32,048 nt of DNA from an uncultured Paracoccaceae bacterium. Its GTDB lineage: Bacteria > Pseudomonadota > Alphaproteobacteria > Rhizobiales > Amorphaceae. The translations under genes and the position numbers were made by a program. Shown here piece after piece: positions 1 through 8,347 of the stretch (its first letter is position 1; each line of letters opens with the position of its first letter). The notes beneath the pieces are model-generated. The model was not told the origin of the DNA and did not search any database. It saw only the letters and a program-made list of their open reading frames with translations. Location of the stretch: positions 1-32,048 of the forward strand of contig CAKZYH010000474.1 in the NCBI GenBank assembly GCA_937884725.1. The letters run 5' to 3'.

Positions 1-749
1 GTTTCGTCCGTCTGACCGTAGAGCTCAGCCTGCCACAAGAGCCAACGCGCGTGCTGCGACCAGCCGCCCAGATCGATCAGTAAGCGATGGAACGCCGTTT
101 CAGCGGCCTCGGCCGTCATCCCGAGCGCGTTTGCAGCGCGCATGTTCGCGCGATCAGCGGTGTCGGGCGCTGCGGCGACGTGGGCGCAGAACCCGCGAAG
201 CCCAAAGATCTCAGGCGTCATGTCGTTGGTCGCCCACGCCCGCCAAGATGCAAACGCGCCAAGGCCTGGTGCCGGCGTCCAGAACGCTTGGCCCCGGTCG
301 AAATAGCCAGCTGCCCAAAGGCCAAAACTGCGCGAGATGATGGCGGGCCAATCCGCGCCACTCGCCGCCCGAGCGAGATCGGCGATCGTCGGCAGCGCTT
401 GTGGCCGGGGGCTCGGGGCGGAAAGGCTTGCCTTCAGCGCCGCCACGTTCGCGGGCTTGAGCGCAGACGCGCTGTCGTCGAGAGCAGCGAGAAGATCGTC
501 GTCACTGATCCGTCCCTCGGAAACCTGTTTCGCGTAGGTGGTGCGCTCCTGCGTCGCCCGCACACCGGCAACGCGGGCGAGGCGCGCGGCGGCGTGGGCC
601 ATGTCCTCATCGGCTTGCCCGAGAAATGGGTTGACCGCCACGGTCGCATCCAGCGGGAACGCTGGCGGAATGAACCGTGCTGCGGTCTCCGCCGCCTTGA
701 GGACATTGGAGATGATAAGCGGCTCGGTCGCTGCTTGCGTCATGAGCAT
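1..749 (-). CDS. dabA: DabA-type inorganic carbon transporter subunit (DUF2309/YbcC family), C-terminus cut by window edge
   Basis: The minus-strand frame is open from an ATG at 749 to base 1 and is missing from the ORF track because no stop lies inside the window. About 249 residues are visible, starting MLMTQAATEPL. The N-terminal segment reads IPPAFPLDATVAVNPFLGQ, which matches the conserved 'IPP..PL..FVAVNPL.G' opening of the DUF2309 family, and a LGGWSQHARWLLW segment follows near the edge. DabA is the beta-carbonic-anhydrase-like subunit of the DAB complex, which with DabB accumulates inorganic carbon as bicarbonate in the cytoplasm using the membrane ion gradient. The zinc ligands of the family lie further downstream and cannot be checked here. 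The start at 749 has GGAG nine bases upstream; a second ATG at 743 is less well placed. The gene follows dabB by 34 bp, consistent with one operon. Family identity is well supported; activity is inferred. Confidence 0.88.
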   Translation of the reverse strand, partial: MLMTQAATEPLIISNVLKAAETAARFIPPAFPLDATVAVNPFLGQADEDMAHAAARLARVAGVRATQERTTYAKQVSEGRISDDDLLAALDDSASALKPANVAALKASLSAPSPRPQALPTIADLARAASGADWPAIISRSFGLWAAGYFDRGQAFWTPAPGLGAFASWRAWATNDMTPEIFGLRGFCAHVAAAPDTADRANMRAANALGMTAEAAETAFHRLLIDLGGWSQHARWLLWQAELYGQTDE

Positions 750-783
750 TGTGCAATTCTCCGCGGGTGGTCGGTGCGTGCGG

Positions 784-2337
784 TTACTTCGTCTGAGGGG
801 CTTTGAGGCCGCCCAGGGCGCGGTCGAGCAGCGCGTTCAGGTAAAGGCCGTTTGCGATGTGAACGCGCAGGCCTGCGGTCGCAGGATGATGCGCCCACAA
901 GGGAAAGAGTGCCTGCGCGACAGCGACCAAACCGAAGGTGATGACCGCCAAGGTGATCAACGCCCACTCAAGCGGGTCCGGCGTGGGGGCAGCTGGCAGC
1001 GATGGCCCCCACAGCATCTCAGCCACGGTTTGGAATGTGAAGTAGGCGACGGCGGCCGCGACCGACGCCCGTACAGTCCGCACCGTCAACGCCTTCGGGG
1101 CGGTCTCAGCCAGCCCCTGTGCGACCAGGTAGGCGACGCCAAAGATCAAGATTGCGCCAAGCGCGAGCGCCTGGGCGGACTTCGGCCCCACCACCAACCA
1201 GAAGGTAGATGCAACGGCCGCGTACAGAACCAACGCCAGCACGAACGAGCGCAAAACGGCCCCGAGATTGGGAGCGGCGATGGGGCCCGGCTTGCGCGAC
1301 TGTAGCACCGCCTGGACTGCGCCGCCGGACGCCAGAAACGCGTGCGCCTTGTAGAGCGAATGCGCAACGATGTGCAGGAGCGCCAACGGCCACAGGCTGA
1401 GGCCGCACTGCAGCAACATAAATCCCATCTGAGCCACGGTGGACCATGCTAGCGCTGTCTTCACAACGCTCTGCGTCAGCATCACCACCCCGCCGAAAAG
1501 CGCGGTAAATCCGCCGATCATCACGAGTGCAGCCATGGCCGCCGTGCTCGCCTCCACAAGGCTGGCGGTGACAATCAGGAGAACACCACCGGAGTTGATG
1601 ATGCCTGCGTGCAAAAGCGCCGAGACGGGCGTCGGAGCCTCCATGACTTCGGTCAGCCAGCCATGGAGGGGAAAGCAAGCCGTCTTCAGAACTGCGGTCA
1701 CCACCAAAAGCGCTGCCGCAAACTGCGCCGCCAGCGGCAAACCGTTCTGTGCGGCAGCGTTCACCTCTGCGATGTTGGTGGTCCCGAACGCAAACGCGAT
1801 AAGCGCGGTGGCTGCGATCAGTGTGGCGTCTCCGATGCCCCAGACGAGTGAGAACTTCGCTGCCGCGCGCTGTGCCTCTGGGCGCGTTGCGTAAAATAAC
1901 AGGAGCCGCCGCATCGCGAGTCCAACGGCCAAGAACGCAACGATCAGGACAGGCAGTGTTGCCGCCTGCACGAGCACCAACACGGACCCCAACGCGGCAA
2001 GCATCCACCCGTGAAACGCGCCTTCGCGGGCTTCGCCGTCGAGGTAGAAGCGGGAATAGCGCACCACGACCCAGCCGACAAACGCCACCAGGAGCGTCAT
2101 CGTCGCGCTGATCGCGTCGAGGCGGAACCCGATGATTCCGCTCGCGGCGGAGAACGACGATTGGCCAGAGGCCAGCAACTGAACCACCCCCGCGCCGGCC
2201 AAGCCGAGAGCGATGAGTGCCGCAATCTCGGCGACCTGCGGCAGGATCGAAGGGCGTCGTCCCGGCGCCGCGAGGAACAAAATAGACGCTGCGAAGACAA
2301 TCAGTGGAGCGAGCAGCGGCAGGATCGGGATCGTCAT
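784..2337 (-). CDS. dabB: DabB-type NuoL/MrpA-like membrane subunit of the DAB inorganic carbon pump
   Basis: A 517-residue, very hydrophobic protein of the proton-conducting membrane transporter family (NuoL/ND5-like, PF00361). The family core is visible as KTACFPLHGWLTEVMEAPTP followed by VSALLHAGIINSGG, equivalent to the K...FPLH.WL.dAMEgPTPVSALiHA motif of NuoL, including the ion-path lysine and glutamate. It is shorter than NuoL (about 610 residues) and there are no other complex I genes, while a DUF2309 gene follows directly; that pairing is diagnostic of dabB. I moved the start from the track's 2385 to ATG 2337 (MTIPILPLLAPL), because the first 16 track residues are basic and unlike a first membrane helix, and GAGG lies nine bases upstream of 2337. 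The gene is divergent from the LysR gene at 2441. It would sit in the inner membrane and supply the ion gradient to DabA. Confidence 0.9.
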   Translation of the reverse strand: MTIPILPLLAPLIVFAASILFLAAPGRRPSILPQVAEIAALIALGLAGAGVVQLLASGQSSFSAASGIIGFRLDAISATMTLLVAFVGWVVVRYSRFYLDGEAREGAFHGWMLAALGSVLVLVQAATLPVLIVAFLAVGLAMRRLLLFYATRPEAQRAAAKFSLVWGIGDATLIAATALIAFAFGTTNIAEVNAAAQNGLPLAAQFAAALLVVTAVLKTACFPLHGWLTEVMEAPTPVSALLHAGIINSGGVLLIVTASLVEASTAAMAALVMIGGFTALFGGVVMLTQSVVKTALAWSTVAQMGFMLLQCGLSLWPLALLHIVAHSLYKAHAFLASGGAVQAVLQSRKPGPIAAPNLGAVLRSFVLALVLYAAVASTFWLVVGPKSAQALALGAILIFGVAYLVAQGLAETAPKALTVRTVRASVAAAVAYFTFQTVAEMLWGPSLPAAPTPDPLEWALITLAVITFGLVAVAQALFPLWAHHPATAGLRVHIANGLYLNALLDRALGGLKAPQTK

Positions 2338-2440
2338 GGGGCAGAGCCTCGTGCGTGCGGCAGATCGGCGAGTGATATGGCGCAACGCATGCTGAAGAAA
2401 ACTTCAAACATTAGGACGAAACGTTCTACAATATCGAACG
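2338..2440. promoter_or_regulatory. Divergent dabB / lysR control region with a small dyad
   Basis: The 103 bp between the two divergent starts must hold both promoters. It is AT-rich compared with its surroundings and contains an inverted repeat TGAAG-AAAA-CTTCA at 2393-2406, of the size and spacing of a LysR-family box (T-N11/12-A), about 55 bp upstream of dabB. LysR regulators commonly bind such shared regions, repress themselves and activate the divergent target. The site assignment is a guess from position and symmetry. Confidence 0.45.
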
Positions 2441-3331
2441 ATGGCTCAGCTCAACCTTCATCACCTCCGCCTATTCCGTGCCGTGGCTAACGTGGGGACG
2501 TTGACCGGAGCGGCCCGCGCGCTGAACCTATCGCAGTCGGCAGTCTCGACCCAGCTTCGCACCCTGGAAGCGATGCTTGGCCATGACTTGTTTGAGCGCA
2601 AAGGGCGAGGATTGGTGCTGACCGAAGCCGGCCGCATCGCGCTTGATCATGCCGAGATCATATTCCGCACGGCCGACGATCTCAGCGCGACGCTTGCTCG
2701 ATCGCGCAGACAGCGCGGCGTGCTGCGCGTCGGGGCGCTGTCGACGCTGTCGCGCAACTTTCTGATCGAGTTCGTTGCTCCGATGATCGGGCGGCAAGAC
2801 GTTGAGGTTGTGATCCGGTCGGGCACCCAGGCTGATCTCATGCGCGGGCTAGATGGGCTCACCTTGGATATCGCGCTCACAAACCTGATCCCAGCACGCG
2901 ATTCGGCGAGCCCCTACCTTGTGCGCGAGCTCTATGAGCAACCGGTCAGTATCGTCGGCTTTCCGAAGAGCGCGCCAAGGCGTGCACCCCTTGCCGCGAT
3001 CCTCTCGGACAACCCGTTGATCCTGCCGACACCGGAAACAGCAGTACGTACTGGCTTCGACAGCCTCGTCGCTCGCCTCGGTATCGTCCCCCAGATCGCT
3101 GCGGAGGCAGACGACATGGCCACACTCCGCCTTCTCGCACGCGCGGGCGCGGGCCTGGCCGTCCTACCGCCGATCGTCGTGCGCGACGAGCTGGCCTCGG
3201 GCCTCCTAGTCGAGCGCGCACAACTCGACGGGATCACGGAGCGGTTTCTTGCGGTGACACTCCAGCGCCGTTTCCCGAACCCATTGCTCGCGGAAATCTT
3301 GGACGCCAGCGACACACTTCACAGCGGCTGA
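2441..3331 (+). CDS. LysR-family transcriptional regulator, probable regulator of dabBA
   Basis: A 296-residue LysR-type regulator of normal length. Residues 5-63 form the winged helix-turn-helix (LNLHHLRLFRAVANVGTLTG, then SQSAVSTQLRTLE), ending in FERKGRGLVLTEAG. The FERKGRGL stretch recalls NhaR-type LysR proteins more than CbbR. The remainder is the two-lobed effector-binding domain. It is transcribed divergently from dabB, and LysR genes often neighbour dab operons, so control of dabBA is the likely role; the signal (low CO2, pH or sodium) cannot be read from the sequence. No strong ribosome binding site is seen before the ATG at 2441. The gene converges on the isomerase gene that ends at 3383. 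Confidence 0.88.
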   Translation: MAQLNLHHLRLFRAVANVGTLTGAARALNLSQSAVSTQLRTLEAMLGHDLFERKGRGLVLTEAGRIALDHAEIIFRTADDLSATLARSRRQRGVLRVGALSTLSRNFLIEFVAPMIGRQDVEVVIRSGTQADLMRGLDGLTLDIALTNLIPARDSASPYLVRELYEQPVSIVGFPKSAPRRAPLAAILSDNPLILPTPETAVRTGFDSLVARLGIVPQIAAEADDMATLRLLARAGAGLAVLPPIVVRDELASGLLVERAQLDGITERFLAVTLQRRFPNPLLAEILDASDTLHSG

Positions 3332-3382
3332 CGGACGCTCATGTCCCATGGCGCTCAAAGCATAATCCTATTAAGTGGGATG

Positions 3383-4072
3383 TTACGCGGCCAACCGCAC
3401 TGCGTAGTCACTCACCAGCAGGTGGCGCGGTTCCTCATCTTCGATAATCTTCGAAAACCGGCCAAGCGCTTCGCGATAGATGTTGTCTTTTTCATCGTCG
3501 TTCACCGTCGACACCTCTCCGATGAGGACATCACCGCCCTCCCCCCAGAACGCGTGCCAATCCCCAGGCATCAGCGTGACGCTCTCGCCAGGCTTGAGGC
3601 GCAGCTTCTCGCCAGGCGCGAAGGTCAAAAGGATCCCGTCACACAGCACTGTGCCGCCACGGTCTGGAGCAAATTTTCCATTATCGTCGGAACCGAAAAG
3701 TTCAACGATCAGGTCGGCCCCACCGCGATTGATAATGTCCTCAGCTTTGAGAACATGCCGATGCATCGGCGAAATCTGATCTTGTCGGGAGATCAGTAGT
3801 TTCTCGGCGTAAGTCATCCCCCATCCGCGCGAAAGCTCATCGAGACGGCCATTGCGCAAGGTGAAGAGAAAAAGACCGATACGGTTGAAGTCTCCGGTGC
3901 CGTAATCGGTGATATCCCAACCGCACCGCGCCGCGATCAAATGCGCCGCTTGCTCTCTGCGCGCCAGAAATTCGGCGGGCGTCCACCACGCGAAAGCTGG
4001 CAGCGCAAAGTTGTGACTGCGGATTAAATCGATGCCGCTCGCCATGATGTCGTTGACCTGCGAGCGCTTCAT
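3383..4072 (-). CDS. D-lyxose ketol-isomerase family protein (D-lyxose/D-mannose isomerase)
   Basis: A 229-residue cupin enzyme of the D-lyxose isomerase family (PF07385, EC 5.3.1.15), close to the usual 225-230 residues. The metal set of the family is present: H104 and H106 in SPMHRHVLKAED, E111, and H173 in PGDWHAFWGEG. Family members interconvert D-lyxose and D-xylulose and usually also D-mannose and D-fructose. It is the last gene of the ABC/GH63 operon, and its ATG overlaps the glycosidase stop by four bases, so the two are probably translationally coupled. In this context the likely task is isomerising mannose released by the glycosidase to fructose; lyxose catabolism is the alternative, but no xylulokinase gene is in the window. 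Family call firm, physiological substrate inferred. Confidence 0.9.
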   Translation of the reverse strand: MKRSQVNDIMASGIDLIRSHNFALPAFAWWTPAEFLARREQAAHLIAARCGWDITDYGTGDFNRIGLFLFTLRNGRLDELSRGWGMTYAEKLLISRQDQISPMHRHVLKAEDIINRGGADLIVELFGSDDNGKFAPDRGGTVLCDGILLTFAPGEKLRLKPGESVTLMPGDWHAFWGEGGDVLIGEVSTVNDDEKDNIYREALGRFSKIIEDEEPRHLLVSDYAVRLAA

Positions 4073-5364
4073 GAACGCTTCTCAGACATTGTTAAAATCT
4101 CCACGGCAATCGCAGCTGTCCAAGTAAACTTGCCGCCCCCACACGGCTCGCCTGTGATTGGGTCATAGTATTCAGCGAACCCGGCGGCGATAAGCGCGAG
4201 GCTGTCAGCCTCAATGCGCTCCGCAATCGCGGGCTGACCGGCTGCCCGAAGGCCGTCGGCGACCATGTAGTTTACGATGAGCCAAGCTGGGCCGCGCCAA
4301 TAACGCCGGCCGTCATAGCGCGGATCGGTAGGGTCGTGACTTGGCACGAGGTATTGTGCCGTCGCCGCAACCTCTTCAATCCGGGTGGCGAGCCGCGCAG
4401 CGCGGTGCGGCGGAATTGGTGCAAATGCTGCCAGAAGACCACCAACCGATAAGCTTTCGACAAGTTCACGCGTCACGCGATCCAAGCATAGGTACTGCCC
4501 TGACGGCTCGCTCCACAGCATCTCCAACGCCGCGATGCCCGCCTCGGCGCGAGCTCGGGCGTCCGTCGCGAGCTTCGTCTCGCCGAGCGCTTCGGCTAGG
4601 GCGGCGAGATCGGCGCAGGAGCGCAGGAGAATGGCGTTGAAGCCGGGATCGACCACTTTGAAGGGCGATGCATCGTGAAGGCGCGCGCTATCCCAGCCAA
4701 GGCCGCGAAAATGCTGCACCAACCCGATGTATCGCTCATACTGCGCCTGCGTCGGGCGATGATCGGGGTTGGCATGCTCCGTATCGCGCCGCCGGAACGG
4801 GATCACCCCATCGATGGGGACGCGGTCGAGCGCAGCGTCCCAGTCGATTGAGTTATCGCGACCTGACTCCCACGGATGGAGGATCGCAACGAGCCCGGTG
4901 CCCTCCGGGTCCCGCGCACGAAAGAACCAATCGTGCCAGGCGGCGATCTTTGGAAGTAACGCTCGGGCACGTTGCTCGGCGAGAGCTTTGTCGCTTGCGC
5001 GCTCAAACAGCCGCCTCACAGCAAAACCCGCGACCGGGGGCTGCGTGATCCCGGAGGTTGGCACTGGTCGGTTCGTTTGCCACACATCGGGGCCTGGAAA
5101 GTACCCGTCATCGTGTTTGTGGAACACGATATGCGGGACCATCCCGTCTTCCCACTGATGGGTGAACAGAGTTTCGATCTCGGTCCAGGCCCGCGCCTCG
5201 TCAAAGTGCGCCTGGCCGAGCGCCGTCAGACAGCTGTCCCAGTTCCACTGAAAGGGATACAGCCCGTGTGTGGGGACCGTGTAGGTGCCCAAATCGTTCG
5301 CCTTGAGAACGGCGATCGCGTCCTCAACGGTCGGTGCGTTGGCCGGAGCAGTCTCAGGCCTCAT
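4069..5364 (-). CDS. GH63-family glucosyl/mannosylglycerate hydrolase-like alpha-glycosidase
   Basis: A 431-residue soluble (alpha/alpha)6-barrel glycosidase without signal peptide, matching in length the bacterial mannosylglycerate/glucosylglycerate hydrolases of GH63 (about 420-450). Landmarks: YPFQWNWDS (Y36-S44), QWEDGMVPHIVFH (70-82), YFPGPDVW (88-95), TSGITQPPVAG (103-113), HPWESGRDNSIDWD (163-176), and YYDPITGEPCGG near the C-terminus. In characterised members an Asp in the WESGxDNS region and a Glu near the C-terminal GG motif are catalytic; D170 and E406 are the likely equivalents. This would make it a cytoplasmic enzyme that cleaves an imported alpha-glycoside into sugar and glycerate. 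Its start overlaps the ABC ATPase stop by four bases, and its stop overlaps the isomerase start. GH63 also includes other alpha-glucosidases, so the exact substrate is unproven. Confidence 0.82.
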   Translation of the reverse strand: MRPETAPANAPTVEDAIAVLKANDLGTYTVPTHGLYPFQWNWDSCLTALGQAHFDEARAWTEIETLFTHQWEDGMVPHIVFHKHDDGYFPGPDVWQTNRPVPTSGITQPPVAGFAVRRLFERASDKALAEQRARALLPKIAAWHDWFFRARDPEGTGLVAILHPWESGRDNSIDWDAALDRVPIDGVIPFRRRDTEHANPDHRPTQAQYERYIGLVQHFRGLGWDSARLHDASPFKVVDPGFNAILLRSCADLAALAEALGETKLATDARARAEAGIAALEMLWSEPSGQYLCLDRVTRELVESLSVGGLLAAFAPIPPHRAARLATRIEEVAATAQYLVPSHDPTDPRYDGRRYWRGPAWLIVNYMVADGLRAAGQPAIAERIEADSLALIAAGFAEYYDPITGEPCGGGKFTWTAAIAVEILTMSEKRS

Positions 5365-6404
5365 GCAACGGCCCTCTGGCTTTCCGGATCGAACCAGCGC
5401 ACCCGCCCGTCCTGCGGAGCGAGCGTCAGCTTATCGCCGTGCTTCACGGTCATGTCGCTATCGAGGATTGCGCGAAACATCGTCCCGGCGACGTCACACG
5501 TTGCAAGAAGGTGCGGACCCAGTGGCTCGACGATCTTCACAGTCGCTGCGAACCCGTCGTTCGACAGCGTCAGGTCTTCAGGACGAATGGCAAAGACAAG
5601 CGGTTCACTTGCCCCGTTCGGCCCGTCCAACACTTTATCGGCAACGCGGTAACGTCCCGCCCCCTCGGGAACAGCGGACAGAAAGTTCATCGGCGGATTG
5701 CCAATAAAGCCAGCCACGAAGTGTTCGGCGGGATTGCGGTAGACTTCCACCGGAGTTGCTGACTGCACAATACGGCCTTGGTGCATGACGGAAATCCGAT
5801 CAGCCAGGCTCATCGCCTCGACCTGATCGTGGGTCACGTAGATCGCGGTGGTTTTACTTTCAGCCAGCACGCCCTTCAGTTCGGCGCGCATCTCAAGCCG
5901 CAAGAGCGCATCAAGGTTGGAAAGCGGCTCATCCATGAGGATGACGTCGGGTTCCATCGCAAGGGCCCGCGCAACGGCGACGCGCTGTCGTTGCCCGCCC
6001 GACAGCTCGCCAGAGTAGCGCGCCAGAAGCTGCTCGATGTGCATGAGCTCGGCGTTGCGCTCCACACGACGCTTAACTTCATCGTTTGAGACTTTTGCCA
6101 TTCGGAGGCCGAAGCCGATATTCTCAAACACCGTCAGATGGGGAAAGACGGCATAGTTTTGGAAAACCATCGCGATGCCGCGGTCGCGCGGCGGCAAGTG
6201 ATCCACCCGGCGGTCGCCAATCCAAACTTCGCCCTCAGTGGGGGTTTCCAGCCCAGCGACAATTCGTAGGAGCGTGGTCTTTCCGCATCCCGACGCACCA
6301 AGAAGAACCATGAACTCTTGGTCGGAGATCGACAGGTTGATGGAGTGGAGCGCCTGATAGCTACCGAATTGCTTGGCGACACCTTTGATTTCGATTTGTG
6401 CCAT
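5361..6404 (-). CDS. Sugar ABC transporter ATPase (MalK/UgpC type)
   Basis: A 347-residue carbohydrate-importer ATPase. Walker A is GASGCGKTT from residue 36, the signature [15 protein letters not shown] starts at 134, Walker B is [13 protein letters not shown] at 154-166, and the switch histidine is in VTHDQVEAM at 192. The C-terminal third is the TOBE/MOBE regulatory domain typical of MalK/UgpC. I use ATG 6404 (MAQIEIKGV) rather than the track's 6434, since family members begin there and the extra ten residues run into the permease gene. The ATP-binding cassette would power import through the two adjacent permeases. It overlaps the glycosidase gene downstream and lies 30 bp after the permease stop. 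Confidence 0.93.
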   Translation of the reverse strand: MAQIEIKGVAKQFGSYQALHSINLSISDQEFMVLLGASGCGKTTLLRIVAGLETPTEGEVWIGDRRVDHLPPRDRGIAMVFQNYAVFPHLTVFENIGFGLRMAKVSNDEVKRRVERNAELMHIEQLLARYSGELSGGQRQRVAVARALAMEPDVILMDEPLSNLDALLRLEMRAELKGVLAESKTTAIYVTHDQVEAMSLADRISVMHQGRIVQSATPVEVYRNPAEHFVAGFIGNPPMNFLSAVPEGAGRYRVADKVLDGPNGASEPLVFAIRPEDLTLSNDGFAATVKIVEPLGPHLLATCDVAGTMFRAILDSDMTVKHGDKLTLAPQDGRVRWFDPESQRAVA

Positions 6405-6434
6405 GATGATAATTCCGGTTCTTGGTTGTGCCAA

Positions 6435-7277
6435 TCAGCGGTTGGCGATGCCCCACATCGCAAACAAATATTTGCGGACGGCAAAGATGAAGATAAGCGC
6501 CGGGACGACGAGGATGAAGCCGCCAGCGAATTTCAAGTAAAGCGGTGACTCCGCCAGGCTCGCCAACAAGAAGGCAGTCAAAGTCCGGTTCTCGATGGTA
6601 AGCACTGCGGCCGCAAAAACTTCGTTCCACGATATCACGAAAGCAAAGATGGCTGACGCGGTGATCCCAGGCAGGATCAACGGGAGCACAACTTTGCGGA
6701 ACGCTGTCAGCCGGTCGCAGCCGAGCGTCCACGCCGCCTCCTCCAACTCCAGCGGGATGCCGGAGAAGAGGGAGAACGTGATCAGCACTGCAAACGGTAT
6801 CGCGAGCGTCGCGTGGACGAGCGCCAGACCGAACACGGTGTCGTCAAGCCCGCTCCGGATGAACATCACCGCACGCGGCAGAGCCAGAAGTGGCAACGGG
6901 AAGGCCCGGGTGAGAAGGATTAGAAGCCGGAACAGCTCCCTTCCGCGGAAGTCAAACCGCGACAGGGCGTATCCGGCGGGTGCGCCGACCGCGATTGAGA
7001 TAATCATGGTCAGCACCGCGACAATTACGGAGTTCTTGATCGCGTTCAGGATACCCGAAAAGTTCCAGAAAAACTCCAGACTCCCAAGATTAAACTCCGG
7101 CACGAACGACTTTGGAAAGCTCGTGACAGCCTCTGGCGATGAGAGTGTGTTGATCAGCAGGAAGTAGAGCGGAACAAGCACCCAAGCGCACAGAAGAAAG
7201 ACCGAGGCGATGTAGACAAAGCGGCCAGTTTTCACCGTGCTGGCTTGGGCCGGTGCAGCGACGTCAACGGCGGTCAT
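6435..7277 (-). CDS. Sugar ABC transporter permease (MalG type)
   Basis: A 280-residue inner-membrane permease of the BPD transporter family (PF00528). The N-terminal helix is YIASVFLLCAWVLVPLYFLL. The EAA loop that docks the ATPase reads EEAAWTLGCDRLTAFRKVVL, followed by LPLILPGI. The true start is ATG 7277 (MTAVDVAAP): AAGGAG lies just upstream, and the ATG overlaps the upstream permease stop in the form ATGA. The 92 extra residues of the track ORF are out-of-frame reading of the upstream permease. It pairs with the 7274-8119 product to form the channel. Confidence 0.93.
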   Translation of the reverse strand: MTAVDVAAPAQASTVKTGRFVYIASVFLLCAWVLVPLYFLLINTLSSPEAVTSFPKSFVPEFNLGSLEFFWNFSGILNAIKNSVIVAVLTMIISIAVGAPAGYALSRFDFRGRELFRLLILLTRAFPLPLLALPRAVMFIRSGLDDTVFGLALVHATLAIPFAVLITFSLFSGIPLELEEAAWTLGCDRLTAFRKVVLPLILPGITASAIFAFVISWNEVFAAAVLTIENRTLTAFLLASLAESPLYLKFAGGFILVVPALIFIFAVRKYLFAMWGIANR

Positions 7278-8119
7278 ACCCGGGCTCCTTTCGGGACGCG
7301 CAGCGCGCGAAGGATCACAATGGTCGAGACGATGGAGATGCCGAGGATGATCAGCGCCATCGCGGCAGCCGCATTGCTGTTCAGAAGATCGAACTGGTAA
7401 GCGTAGGTTTCGCTCATCAAGACTGGGAAGAGCGTCCCGCCAAGTGCTGCCACAACAGCGAACACCTCGAATGCGAGAATGACGCGAAGGACAAGCGCGG
7501 TCTGAAGCGATGGGCGCAGAAGCGGCAAGGTGATTTTGACGAACCGCTTCCACGGTGAGGCGCCGAAGACTTCAGCGGCCTCGTAATATTCCTTGGGGAT
7601 GAGGCCGATGCCGGCGACCAGGATAACGAGCATGATCGCAGTTGCCCGCCACACCTCAGCAAGCACGATGGCGAGGAAGACGATGGCCGGGTTCTGATAG
7701 GACAGGAAGTTGACGGGCTCACTCACCGCCCCGATGCCGTACAGCATCGAGTTCAGAAAGCCGGACTGCTCGAAGATCGCGAGCCAAATGATCCCGGCCG
7801 CAAGGTCAGAGATCCCAAGCGGGATGGTCCAGACGTACAGGACCAGGTCCCGTCCCTTTCCCATGCGGCTCACCATGGTCGCCATGAGAAGCGACAGCGC
7901 CAGCTGGATTGGGACCACCACCGCCGCAAGAAGCAGAGTGTTTTGCAGCGAGATGGGGAACTTCCAGTAACTCACCACCTCGCGAAAATGCTCCAGCGTC
8001 GGCCCTTCAGGACCGCTGAATGCTTGCTGCGAGACGAGAACGAACGGGTAGATGAAGAACAGACAAAGAAAAAGCGTGACTGGTAAAATCAACAGGTAGG
8101 GCAAGTACCGCACATTCAT
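7274..8119 (-). CDS. Sugar ABC transporter permease (MalF type)
   Basis: A 281-residue permease starting MNVRYLPYLLILPVTLFL, with about six membrane helices and the EAA motif YEAAEVFGASPWKRFVKITL. The start is placed at ATG 8119, with GGAG seven bases upstream, rather than the track's 8329; the extra 70 residues read from the intergenic region look non-coding (rich in Pro, Arg and Cys). It is the first gene after the binding-protein gene, separated from it by 228 bp that includes a GC-rich hairpin. Its stop overlaps the second permease start by four bases. Confidence 0.93.
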   Translation of the reverse strand: MNVRYLPYLLILPVTLFLCLFFIYPFVLVSQQAFSGPEGPTLEHFREVVSYWKFPISLQNTLLLAAVVVPIQLALSLLMATMVSRMGKGRDLVLYVWTIPLGISDLAAGIIWLAIFEQSGFLNSMLYGIGAVSEPVNFLSYQNPAIVFLAIVLAEVWRATAIMLVILVAGIGLIPKEYYEAAEVFGASPWKRFVKITLPLLRPSLQTALVLRVILAFEVFAVVAALGGTLFPVLMSETYAYQFDLLNSNAAAAMALIILGISIVSTIVILRALRVPKGARV

Positions 8120-8317
8120 GGGACCGCTCCGGGCGTGCGCGATCGGTCGTCTAGGGGCATGCCCACACGTGCCGTCGCTAGTTCTAGGGTACGGCTTCAT
8201 CCATCGCGCACGCCCCTCAAGGCCGGCTGGTCGGATGAAGTCGCAGCGTAATGTTGGGAGGTTCGGTGGGACCGGCGGCGCTGTTTGGCCAAGCGCGGTC
8301 GATCCCATAAATGAAGC

Positions 8318-8338
8318 GGCCGGACACAAGGCCCGGCC
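8318..8338 (-). terminator. Hairpin downstream of binding-protein gene (attenuator or RNA-stabilising stem)
   Basis: Read on the minus strand this is GGCCGG, a nine-base loop and CCGGCC, a perfect six-pair stem starting nine bases after the binding-protein stop. No U-tract follows. Such stems between a periplasmic binding-protein gene and its permeases commonly protect the upstream message or partly terminate transcription, so that binding protein is made in excess. The rest of the gap (8120-8317) shows nothing I recognise apart from the permease ribosome binding site. Confidence 0.55.
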
Positions 8339-8347
8339 AAATCACCT

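Noticed and set aside
1106-2407. 433-residue minus-strand ORF across the dabB region
   Set aside because: Out-of-frame shadow of dabB: Arg/Gly/His-rich, no membrane helices, while the other frame gives a clear NuoL-like protein.
3332-3382. Possible terminator stem between lysR and the isomerase gene
   Set aside because: Only a weak stem with wobble pairs and a loop of over 20 bases can be drawn; not enough to call, although a terminator would be expected in this convergent gap.
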